Shown here in pieces: positions 17,575-24,351 of a DNA stretch of 32,262 nt. The stretch's first letter is position 1. Each line of letters opens with the position of its first letter. Both the position numbers and the translations under genes were made by a program. Origin of the DNA: Acidobacteriota bacterium (GTDB taxonomy: Bacteria; Acidobacteriota; UBA6911; RPQK01; DATIPO01); the NCBI GenBank assembly GCA_035471785.1, contig DATIPQ010000072.1, positions 1 to 32,262 of the forward strand, read 5' to 3'. The notes under the pieces were generated by a model. It ran no database searches. It saw nothing but the letters and a program-made list of their open reading frames with translations, and was not told the origin of the DNA.

Positions 17575-17722
17575 CACGGCTGTAATCCTATACTCTCGGA
17601 CCTCGTCTCGACGCGGCGAAAATTGACATTTCTCCGGCTTCGATTGCTATTGTGGACGATTCGTCCCATGGGATTTCTAGACTTGACACACAGTTCTGAA
17701 GAATGCCACAACTTGTCCAATC

Positions 17723-18172
17723 ATGACGGTGCGGGCAGTGGAACCTGGAGACGCTGGTGCTTGGCTGCGGATGCGGTGTGCACTTTGGCCTGAAGGAGCG
17801 GAGGCCGAGCATCGGGAGGAGATCGAGCGCTTCTTTGCGGGTGACTTTCCCCGCCATCCCTGGGTTGTCTTGGTGTCCCAAGATGGCAGCGGACGCCTCA
17901 CCGGGTTCGCCGAGTTGTCTCTGCGGCCCCATGCCGAGGGCTGCAGCACCTCACCGGTTGCCTACCTGGAGGGTTGGTACGTCAGGCCGGAGCGGCGCAG
18001 GCAGGGCGTGGGCCGCGCCCTGATCGCCGCCGCGGAGTCCTGGGCCCGCTCTCAAGGCTGCAGCGAATTCGCTTCCGACGCCTACCCCGACAACCATGTC
18101 AGCGCCTCGGCCCACCAGTCCCTGGGCTTCACTGACGTGGGCCTCGTGCGCTGCTTTCGAAAGGCGCTCTGA
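17723..18172 (+). CDS. GNAT acetyltransferase of the AAC(6')-I type
   Basis: This is a 149-residue GNAT acetyltransferase. Beyond the general acetyl-CoA motif (RPERRRQGVGRALIAAAE), it shares features of chromosomal aminoglycoside 6'-N-acetyltransferases of the AAC(6')-Ih/Ij group. These are the RCALWPE start, the TSPVAYLEGWYV strand, ASDAYPDN and the closing HQSLGFTDVGLVRCFRK. This is recognition from memory, not an alignment, and activity on aminoglycosides is unproven; homologues of this type may acetylate other amines. A good -35 (TTGACA, 17683-17688) lies upstream but without a clear -10, and there is no Shine-Dalgarno sequence before the ATG at 17723. It is convergent with the TPR gene 10 bases away. 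Confidence 0.82.
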   Translation: MTVRAVEPGDAGAWLRMRCALWPEGAEAEHREEIERFFAGDFPRHPWVVLVSQDGSGRLTGFAELSLRPHAEGCSTSPVAYLEGWYVRPERRRQGVGRALIAAAESWARSQGCSEFASDAYPDNHVSASAHQSLGFTDVGLVRCFRKAL

Positions 18173-18182
18173 CACCGCCGAT

Positions 18183-18923
18183 TCACCGGGTCCCGTCTTT
18201 CCGATCCGGGGCTTGGGCCAAGCGGCGGAGTATCTCTTCAGCCTCCTCATCTCGCTGCTGGGCCCGCAGCAGGAGGGCCAGGTTGTGCAAGGCGCGGGAA
18301 CTGTCGGGCTTGAGCTGCAAGGCTTGCCGGAAGGCCTCTTCGGCCTCTTGCCAACGCGACAGGCGCAAATAGATGACGCCTCGATTGTTGTGGGCCTGAG
18401 GACACTTTGGGCAATGCTTGGAAGCCTTTGCAAGGTGTTTGAGTGCCTTCTCGTAGTTGCCCGCATCGCTCGCCTCCTGAGCTTTCAGGAAGTGCTTGCG
18501 GGCCTTGGGCGGAATCAGCAGTTCCTCGATGTGGACGGGCGCTGCATCAGCGGGTTCAGCCTTGGCAGCAGGCAGCAAGCGCAGGTCGATGTAATGGGTC
18601 GAGGCCGCCAGGCCGGCCAGCCGCAGCGTCTGCTCAGCCTCCCGAAATCCCTCGGCGTCGGTTCGCAGGCTGTAGTCGCCCGGAGGCAATACGATGCGTC
18701 CCACGCGTCCGTCGCTGAGAAGCAGGCTGTGGCGCCCCGCACCGCGCGCCGCCACCATGGTGACGCGCACCGGAGCCCTTATCTGCCGGCCATCCTGGTT
18801 GAGGACACGGATGACGAGAGTCTGCCTTCCGTCTTCCTGGGGAAGCTCGTTGAGGCCGCGCGCCGAGAGGGCCGTGTGGCCCAGGGAAAGAAGCAAGAAG
18901 TAGATCGAGAGCCGGTAAGGCAT
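18183..18923 (-). CDS. Secreted carrier-fold domain plus TPR protein
   Basis: This is a 246-residue exported protein. The signal peptide (LSIYFLLLSLGHTALSA) is followed by a beta-sandwich segment of about 80 residues (LVIRVLNQDGRQIRAPVRVTM to SLRTDAEGFREAEQTL) resembling carboxypeptidase-regulatory or PEGA domains. Three TPR units follow from about residue 140 (AQEASDAGNYEKALKHLAKA, AHNNRGVIYLRLSRWQEAEEAFRQAL, ALHNLALLLRAQQRDEEAEEIL). Such proteins scaffold periplasmic or envelope complexes; no partner is evident. GGGAGG precedes the ATG at 18923. A GCCGC-TAA-GCGGC hairpin (18935-18947) lies just upstream of the ribosome site and could modulate translation. Confidence 0.83.
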   Translation of the reverse strand: MPYRLSIYFLLLSLGHTALSARGLNELPQEDGRQTLVIRVLNQDGRQIRAPVRVTMVAARGAGRHSLLLSDGRVGRIVLPPGDYSLRTDAEGFREAEQTLRLAGLAASTHYIDLRLLPAAKAEPADAAPVHIEELLIPPKARKHFLKAQEASDAGNYEKALKHLAKASKHCPKCPQAHNNRGVIYLRLSRWQEAEEAFRQALQLKPDSSRALHNLALLLRAQQRDEEAEEILRRLAQAPDRKDGTR

Positions 18924-18986
18924 ACACGCCTCCCGCCGCTAAGCGGCTCAGCTCCCGGCGAGTTATACCTTTAAGACGCACCATCA

Positions 18987-19002
18987 TGCCAAAAGGTTGG
19001 CA
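18987..19002. repeat. 16-bp inverted repeat between crp-like and TPR genes
   Basis: TGCCAA-AAGG-TTGGCA is a perfect 6-bp-arm dyad 64 bases upstream of the TPR gene start and 12 bases after the Crp/Fnr stop. It overlaps a possible -35 (TTGGCA, minus strand) 19 bases from a TATAAC at 18967-18962, so an operator is plausible. There is no T-tract, which argues against a terminator. Confidence 0.45.
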
Positions 19003-19013
19003 AAGTTCTGTGA

Positions 19014-19775
19014 TCAAGCAGACCGGTTGGCTGTCAGCGGCTCGGGCTGCTCCCCTTGCAGGCTCTGGCGCAGGCTCTCCATGTCGAGAAGCATCTTGCG
19101 TCCCTGGTACTCCAACATCCCCGATTTCTTGAATTCGGAGAGGATGGCGGAGATATGGGGCCGGCAGCCGCCGATGATTGCGGCCAGCCGCCGATGGCTG
19201 ATGGGAATGCTGAGTTTACGAAGCCTCTTTTCGGAATAGATCGGTTGGCCGTGCAGGTCTCCCAGCCTGAGCAGCGTCTTGGCCACTCTTTGCCGGGCAT
19301 CAAGGGCGCCGTCTTGCAGATCGGTGCGAGCTTCCCACAGCTTGTGGGTCAGGATTCGGATGAGGTTGAGCGACAGGGCGGGTCTGAAGCGAATCAGCTC
19401 CAGGAGCTTCTCTCGCGGCAGCAGGGACGCCCAGCATTCCCGATAAGCCGTGGCTGTTGCCTGATGAGCCGTTTGCCGGCCCAGTATCTCTTCCCCGAAG
19501 ACTTCGCCGCCCTTCAAGATGCGCAGGACTTTCTGCCGCGGGGCCTCTTTTCCGACAGAAAGCTGAACGTATCCCCGGTTGAGTATGTAGAGGTAGCGGA
19601 CGGGGTCGCCTTCTTGGAAGATCTGGGCGCCTCGGGGATAGATCTGATCCGTGCAGGCCTCGGCGATGGCCTCGATTTCCTGGTCGGAAACGTCACCCAC
19701 CAGGGAGGACCTTTTCAGGTGCCACATCCTGTCCGCCCGGATCAGCGAATCGTCTTGAATCGGGGAGCTAGCCAT
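19014..19775 (-). CDS. Crp/Fnr-family transcription regulator
   Basis: This is a 253-residue regulator with an N-terminal cyclic-nucleotide-binding beta-roll (about residues 25-140: YPRGAQIFQEGDPVRYLYILNRG, GGEVFGEEIL), a long dimer helix and a C-terminal winged helix (ISHRRLAAIIGGCRPHISAIL) at about 195-215. The N-terminal cysteine cluster of oxygen-sensing FNR is absent; only scattered cysteines are seen. The effector-binding loop is not clearly of the cAMP type, so the signal may be a redox, haem or other ligand. GAGGAG precedes the ATG at 19775. The gene overlaps the end of the sigma-factor gene by eight bases, making the two a translationally coupled regulatory unit. Confidence 0.9.
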   Translation of the reverse strand: MASSPIQDDSLIRADRMWHLKRSSLVGDVSDQEIEAIAEACTDQIYPRGAQIFQEGDPVRYLYILNRGYVQLSVGKEAPRQKVLRILKGGEVFGEEILGRQTAHQATATAYRECWASLLPREKLLELIRFRPALSLNLIRILTHKLWEARTDLQDGALDARQRVAKTLLRLGDLHGQPIYSEKRLRKLSIPISHRRLAAIIGGCRPHISAILSEFKKSGMLEYQGRKMLLDMESLRQSLQGEQPEPLTANRSA

Positions 19776-20439
19776 GATTTCTCCTCATTGCGGGAACCGA
19801 GCGCGCATCCAATGACGCCCAAACGCTTGCGGCAAGGTTGGATGGTGCCGGTCCCAAGCGACGTTTCTCCAGTCGAGAGCGGACGAAGACCCTGGCCCGA
19901 TGGGCGCGGCACTTGATGGCGGATTTGGAAAGCCCCAGGGTCCGGCTGACCTCGGCTTCCGTTCGCTTCTCCAGATCTTTGAGGATGTACGGTTTCCGGT
20001 AGTGCTCGGGCAACTGGTTGATGAGCTTCTGTACCTGATCCGCCAGTTCGCGTCCCAGCAGCGCTGTCTCGGGTATGCTGCTGCAATCACGGACGGAGGC
20101 CGGATGTCGGTCGTGCGCTGCGGGCAGATCGGACTCCATGTCGACAACCCGATTGCGGCGCTCCTTGCGAAGCTGAGAGAGGGCCAGGTTGGTAGTTATG
20201 CGGTAAAGCCAGGTGGAGAGGGAGGCCTTCCCCCGGAAGCCGGAGATGGATTGAAACGCCTTCAGAAAAGTCTCTTGCACGCAGTCTTCCGCATCCTGGG
20301 CATTGTGCAGAATGCCCATTGCCACCGATTGAAGGCGGCGGGCATGAAGAGCCACCAACTCCTCGAAGGCCTCAGGTGAACGGCGCTTCAAGCGAGCAAC
20401 AAGTGCACTCTCGAGGGCTTGGTCAACTGCTTTCTCCAT
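19768..20439 (-). CDS. Sigma-70 family RNA polymerase sigma factor (ECF/RpoE-like)
   Basis: This 223-residue sigma factor has regions 2 and 4 only. Region 2 spans about residues 20-95 (LHNAQDAEDCVQETFLKAF, GFRGKASLSTWLYRITTN). Region 4 spans about 135-190 (LINQLPEHYRKPYILKDLE, then TLGLSKSAIKCRAHRARVFVRSRL). A 30-residue extension follows region 4. No anti-sigma gene lies next to it; instead the gene overlaps a Crp/Fnr regulator, an unusual pairing. The upstream region contains two 9-bp repeats and a TACTAT -10-like box. No Shine-Dalgarno sequence is clear before the ATG at 20439, the first in-frame start available. Confidence 0.9.
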   Translation of the reverse strand: MEKAVDQALESALVARLKRRSPEAFEELVALHARRLQSVAMGILHNAQDAEDCVQETFLKAFQSISGFRGKASLSTWLYRITTNLALSQLRKERRNRVVDMESDLPAAHDRHPASVRDCSSIPETALLGRELADQVQKLINQLPEHYRKPYILKDLEKRTEAEVSRTLGLSKSAIKCRAHRARVFVRSRLEKRRLGPAPSNLAASVWASLDARSVPAMRRNHG

Positions 20440-20498
20440 GGGTAAGCAGCATAGGCCTCTGAGAAGGAAAACGGTATCGGCGAAAAGCTCCTTGTCTC

Positions 20499-20527
20499 AT
20501 AGTATTTTTGGCCTGCGGGCATCGGGA
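20499..20527 (-). promoter_or_regulatory. Candidate activator-dependent promoter of the sigma-crp pair
   Basis: On the minus strand TACTAT (20504-20499) lies 17 bases after TCCCGA (20527-20522). The poor -35 next to two upstream repeats would suit an activator-dependent promoter. An alternative is an ECF-type promoter, GAACC-N15-CGTC, spanning the repeats. Confidence 0.35.
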
Positions 20528-20530
20528 CGA

Positions 20531-20560
20531 GTCCTACAATCGTCGGTTCAGGTCCTACAA
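20531..20560. promoter_or_regulatory. Two TTGTAGGAC direct repeats, 21 bp apart
   Basis: GTCCTACAA at 20531-20539 and again at 20552-20560 (TTGTAGGAC on the minus strand) repeat with a 21-bp period, two helical turns. They sit just upstream of the candidate sigma promoter, centred near -43 and -64 from its predicted start. The core TGTAGGAC recurs upstream of the histidine kinase gene. Confidence 0.55.
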
Positions 20561-20584
20561 AGCCGCGGCTGGGGCGGGCAGGGA

Positions 20585-21214
20585 TCAATCGACCAAGCCG
20601 TGCTTCAAAGCGTAACGGGCCAATTCGACGTTGTTCTTCAGATCCATCTTTTCCAGGATGCGGGTTCGGTAGGTGCTGATGGTCTTGATGCTGAGCGAGA
20701 GTTCGTCGGCGATTTCCGAGACGGTCTTTGCGGAAGCCAGCAGGCAGAGCACCTGGTATTCGCGGTCGGAGAGGGATTCATGGGGAAGTTTGGATTCCGT
20801 CCCCAGGTCGATGGCCAGCTTTTCGGCCAGGGTCGGACTCACGTACTTTCCGCCGCGGACGACTTTCCTGATGGCGTTGACCAGTTGTGAGGGAGCGCTC
20901 TCCTTGGTCAGGTAGCCGGCTGCCCCGGCGCGCAGCACGCGGGTGGCGTATTGGTCTTCGGGGTACATGCTGACCACCAGCACTGGCAGAGACGAGTAGT
21001 GGAGCTTGATCTGCTGAAGCACCTCCAGGCCTCCCCGTCCCGGCATGTTGATGTCGAGCAGCACGACGTCCGGGAGTTGCGCCACCAGCCGGTCCAGCAC
21101 TTCCTGGCTGGTTCCGGCTTCGGCTGCCACCAGCATGGCGGAATCCTTTTCGATGATCCTTTTGAGACCCTCCCGAACCACCGGATGGTCATCTGCAACA
21201 AGAACTTTGATCAT
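20585..21214 (-). CDS. NarL/FixJ-family response regulator
   Basis: This 209-residue two-domain response regulator has a receiver domain with the acidic pair Asp8-Asp9, phosphoacceptor Asp54 (VVLLDINMPG), the conserved Ser/Thr region and the YLTKES lysine. It is followed by a LuxR/GerE-type helix-turn-helix (LSDREYQVLCLLASAKTVSEIADELSLSIKTISTYRTRILEKM). All phosphorylation residues are present. The start ATG at 21214 overlaps the stop of the kinase gene (ATGA), so kinase and regulator are a cognate, coupled pair. It probably activates promoters through dimer binding, and the TGTAGGAC repeats nearby are candidate sites. Confidence 0.94.
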   Translation of the reverse strand: MIKVLVADDHPVVREGLKRIIEKDSAMLVAAEAGTSQEVLDRLVAQLPDVVLLDINMPGRGGLEVLQQIKLHYSSLPVLVVSMYPEDQYATRVLRAGAAGYLTKESAPSQLVNAIRKVVRGGKYVSPTLAEKLAIDLGTESKLPHESLSDREYQVLCLLASAKTVSEIADELSLSIKTISTYRTRILEKMDLKNNVELARYALKHGLVD

Positions 21215-23382
21215 GTCGTTTGCGGCTCTACGCCACCCACCAGGGGAACCCGCAATGATACGGTGGTGCCTGAGCCCTCTTCTCCCGCGATCTCAAGCCG
21301 GCCGCCCAGCAGCAACGCCCGTTCGCGCATTCCCAGGATTCCGAAGGTGTTGCTTGCGCCGCTCCGTCCTTTCTTGATGCCCATGCCATTGTCGCGCACG
21401 GTCAGCGACAGTTCTCCGTCGTCCTCCTCCAGCCTGATGTGCACCTGGGTTGCCTCGGCATGGCGGGCGACGTTGGTCAGCGCCTCCTGGAAGATGCGGA
21501 ATACGGCGGTGGCCCGCGCCTGGTCCAGTTCGACCTCATGGGCGCTGCAGTCGAGATGGCAGGTAATCCGGGTCCGCTCCTGGAATTCCTGAGTCTGCCA
21601 TTCCACGGCTGCCGCCAAACCCAGATCGTCCAGAATGGCCGGCCTCAGGGCCGTCAGGATGCTCCTCAAGGACCGGATCGTCTCGTCCACCAGGTTGGAC
21701 ATGCCCCGCGCCTGGGCCGACAACGATTCTTGATCGGCCGCCAACTCCTCCTCCATCCAGGAAAGGTCGAGCTTGAGGGCCGTCAGGGCCTGACCCAACT
21801 CATCGTGGATCTCGCGCGCGATCTGTTTTCGCTCTTCTTCCCGCGCTGAAACCAGGTGACGGGAGAGACGCCGCAGTTCCTCGTGGGAGGTTCTCAGCTC
21901 TGATTCGGCCTTCCTTCTTTCGGTGATGTCCCGATGCTGGCCGACGAAGTAGAGAGGATTGCCGTCAGCGTCGCGAACCAGGGATGCCGCCAGCAACACC
22001 CGTCTCACTTGGCCCTCTTTGTGAAGGTATCGCTTCTCCATGCGGAAGGAATCGAATTCGCTGGCCAAGGCTTTCTCCACGAGTTCTCGGCCGCTCTCGC
22101 GGTCGTCTGGATGGGTGACGTCCTGGAAGGTCTTGCCGGTGAGTTCCTCAGCAGTGTAACCCAGCATTTCGCAAAGGGCGCGGTTGACCCGCTGGAATCT
22201 GAATTCGAGCGTGACCACGGCCATACCGATGGCGGCGTGCTCGAAAGCGCTGCGGAAACGCGCCTCGCTCTCGCGCAGCTTGGCTTCCACTCGCCGGCGT
22301 TCCTGGATTTGCTCTTCGAGAGCCTTGTTGGCCTTGGAAAGTTGGGCCGTCCTCTTCTCGACGCGGGCTTCCAGTTGATCGTAGGCTTCCTTCAGCTCGC
22401 TTTCAGCCTGCTTGCGCTGGGCCTCCAGCCCGGCTTCGCGTTCCGCCCGCCTGTAGTTGTCGAAGAGCAGGCCCAGGGCGTTGGTCAGGATGGCGATTTT
22501 TTGCTGGTCTCCGCTTTGATAACCGCCGGGCCGGTTGGCCACGCCGATCATTCCCACCACCTGCTCCCCTTTCATCGCCGGAACGCCCAGGAAACTGTTC
22601 AGCGGCGGATGCCCGGCAGGAAGTCCGGCAGCTCTGGAGTCTTTGGAGGGTGCGTTGGCCAGGACCACCTCGCCGTGGGCGGCGACCCGGCCGGCCATGT
22701 TGTCCAGTTTTGCGAAGGGAATGTAGCCGTGTTCTTGCAGGTGGCGGTGGGCTGCATCGTAGATTTCGCGGTTGACGGTCTTGTCCCACTTGAAGCCCTT
22801 GTGGACCAGGATGCGCAGATCGGGCCCGTCCATGACCGCGGCCACGAAACCGTACTCGCTCTGGGTCTGACACAGGGCCTCATCGAGGATGGCTCCGGCG
22901 GCTTTGGCTAAGTCGCCGCTTTCCAGGTAGCCCATCATGGCATCGGTCAGGGCCTGCAATTGGGCGGTTTTCTCTTCCAGCGCCTGCTCGGCCCGTTTGC
23001 GTTCCGAAATGTCCTGGATGCGGGCCAGGCAGTAGAGGGGCTTGTCGTCGTCGTCCCGGACCAGGGTGGCGCTGAGCAGGACCCAAACATTGTGTCCGTC
23101 CTTGTGCAAGTAGCGCTTTTCCTGGCGAAAGCTGTCGATCTCACCGGCCAGCATGCGATTGACAAGCTCGCGTCCCTCGGGCAAGTCGTCGGGATGGGTG
23201 ACCTCGGCGAAGGACTTTCCCAATAGCTCCTTCTCGGCATAGCCGATCAACTTGCAAAAGGAGGGATTGACGCGGATCAGACGACCTTCGAGGCTCATCA
23301 CGACCTGGCCCATGACGGTCGACATGAAGTCGCCGGCAAAGGTCTCTTCGGGCATCGATATTCCACGCGCGGCCTTGCTCAT
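21211..23382 (-). CDS. Soluble PAS-GAF-PAS sensor histidine kinase
   Basis: This 723-residue cytoplasmic kinase has no membrane segments. In order it has PAS-PAC (about 12-130), GAF (about 150-310), a coiled coil (310-370), a second PAS-PAC (375-490), a HisKA_3 dimerisation domain with phosphoacceptor His526 (EIHDELGQALTALKLDL), and a HATPase domain with Asn637 and DNGMGI. This is the NarL-partner class. The two PAS domains are internal duplicates, sharing VTHPDD, GRELV and EKRYLHK. The GAF domain has several His residues but no clear cofactor motif. I chose the ATG at 23382, with GAGGGAG just upstream, over longer in-frame starts in low-complexity sequence. It is divergent from the P460 cytochromes, and its signal is unknown. 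Confidence 0.92.
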   Translation of the reverse strand: MSKAARGISMPEETFAGDFMSTVMGQVVMSLEGRLIRVNPSFCKLIGYAEKELLGKSFAEVTHPDDLPEGRELVNRMLAGEIDSFRQEKRYLHKDGHNVWVLLSATLVRDDDDKPLYCLARIQDISERKRAEQALEEKTAQLQALTDAMMGYLESGDLAKAAGAILDEALCQTQSEYGFVAAVMDGPDLRILVHKGFKWDKTVNREIYDAAHRHLQEHGYIPFAKLDNMAGRVAAHGEVVLANAPSKDSRAAGLPAGHPPLNSFLGVPAMKGEQVVGMIGVANRPGGYQSGDQQKIAILTNALGLLFDNYRRAEREAGLEAQRKQAESELKEAYDQLEARVEKRTAQLSKANKALEEQIQERRRVEAKLRESEARFRSAFEHAAIGMAVVTLEFRFQRVNRALCEMLGYTAEELTGKTFQDVTHPDDRESGRELVEKALASEFDSFRMEKRYLHKEGQVRRVLLAASLVRDADGNPLYFVGQHRDITERRKAESELRTSHEELRRLSRHLVSAREEERKQIAREIHDELGQALTALKLDLSWMEEELAADQESLSAQARGMSNLVDETIRSLRSILTALRPAILDDLGLAAAVEWQTQEFQERTRITCHLDCSAHEVELDQARATAVFRIFQEALTNVARHAEATQVHIRLEEDDGELSLTVRDNGMGIKKGRSGASNTFGILGMRERALLLGGRLEIAGEEGSGTTVSLRVPLVGGVEPQTT

Positions 23383-23711
23383 CGCTCCCTCAGTATAGAA
23401 CGGGCCCTGCTGCCCTGCTTGTCGGAAACTCTCCCTTTCTGGTGTGGTGGATTGTCCTACAGAACCCGGCCGGAGCGGGCCAGGAGCGGCCCGCCACGGC
23501 CCCGAAGCGGCGGCTCCCGGCCTCTCTCCCGGCATTGTTGAGTGAGCTGCCGGAAACCGGTCCTGGTCCGATTTCTGACCGCCAGTCCCCGTCCGCGAAA
23601 CGCACGCTCATGGGGTGAGTCCAAGGGGGCGTCCGACGTACTGGACGCCGGATGGCTGACAGATACGGGCGGCGCCCAGCGGCGCTCCCACGACTTGAAG
23701 GAGATGAAGAA
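23383..23711. promoter_or_regulatory. 329-bp divergent intergenic region between kinase and P460 genes
   Basis: It holds no convincing gene. TATACT (23397-23392, minus) lies right before the kinase start. One TGTAGGAC site is at 23454-23461. A perfect inverted repeat GGCGTCC-N8-GGACGCC occupies 23628-23649, about 60 bases before the cytochrome start. GGAAACC-N15-TCTGA (23552-23578, plus) loosely resembles an RpoE-type promoter facing the cytochromes. All are visual calls. Confidence 0.45.
23452..23461. promoter_or_regulatory. Third copy of the TGTAGGAC motif, upstream of the histidine kinase
   Basis: TTGTCCTACA here contains the same 8-base core, in the same orientation relative to the minus-strand genes, as the two repeats upstream of the sigma factor. 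It lies about 72 bases upstream of the kinase start. Confidence 0.5.
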
Positions 23712-24323
23712 ATGAGACTGAATCGCAAGTATCGAAACCCGATCCTCTTCCTTTTTGTGCTGGTTCTCGGCTTTGCGGCGGCGGGCGTTTTGACGGCCCT
23801 GGCCGGGACGGCGCCCCAGGGGATGTCACCTCGGCAGGAGAAGCTGAATTTCACGGCCGACAACGAGTTGCAGCGTCCCGATTTCAGCTTCCGCAACTGG
23901 ATTCACATTGGAACGCCGCTGACGCCCAATGACCTGAATCCCCCCGAGGCCCCTTTTCCCGAGTTTCACAATGTCTACATCCACCCTGATGATCTCGACC
24001 ACTACGCGCGCACCGGGAAATTCCGGGACGGAACCGCCCTCGTCAAGGAACTGGTGAGCGTGGGATCGAAGGCGGCGCCTAGCGGCAAGGGATACTTCAT
24101 GGGTGAATTCACCGGTCTTGAAGTGGCCGTCAAAGACTCCAGGCGTTTCCCCGACGAACCCGGCTATTGGGCCTACTTCAGCTACGGCCACAGCTACCCC
24201 CTGAAGGCAAAGGCCAGCATCCAGCCTACGGCCACCTGCAATTCCTGCCACCAGCAGAACGCGGCCGAGGACTGGGTATTCAGTCAGTACTATCCAGTTC
24301 TGCGCGCTGCCCGTTCGCACTAA
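23712..24323 (+). CDS. Cytochrome P460-family protein
   Basis: This 203-residue periplasmic c-type haem protein has a signal/anchor segment (ILFLFVLVLGFAAAGVLTAL) and one haem-attachment motif CNSCH (176-180). The P460 family body is recognisable by FRNWIHIGTPLTPNDLN, FHNVYIHPDDLDHYARTG, FRDGTALVKELVSVGSK and EDWVFSQYYPVLRAA. Family members carry an unusual lysine-haem crosslink and oxidise hydroxylamine or bind NO. Lys112 (LVKE) is a plausible crosslinking residue, but I have not aligned it. AAGGAGATG lies upstream of the ATG. It precedes a second, fused P460 gene by 28 bases and is divergent from the sensor kinase. Confidence 0.9.
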   Translation: MRLNRKYRNPILFLFVLVLGFAAAGVLTALAGTAPQGMSPRQEKLNFTADNELQRPDFSFRNWIHIGTPLTPNDLNPPEAPFPEFHNVYIHPDDLDHYARTGKFRDGTALVKELVSVGSKAAPSGKGYFMGEFTGLEVAVKDSRRFPDEPGYWAYFSYGHSYPLKAKASIQPTATCNSCHQQNAAEDWVFSQYYPVLRAARSH

Positions 24324-24351
24324 CTCCGAAAGTCCCAAGGGAGGACTTGTC

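Noticed and set aside
17683-17711. Full sigma-70 promoter for the acetyltransferase
   Set aside because: TTGACA is perfect, but no acceptable -10 occurs at 16-18 bases.
19014-19775. Naming the Crp/Fnr protein as an oxygen-sensing FNR
   Set aside because: The N-terminal cysteine cluster needed for the iron-sulphur sensor is missing.
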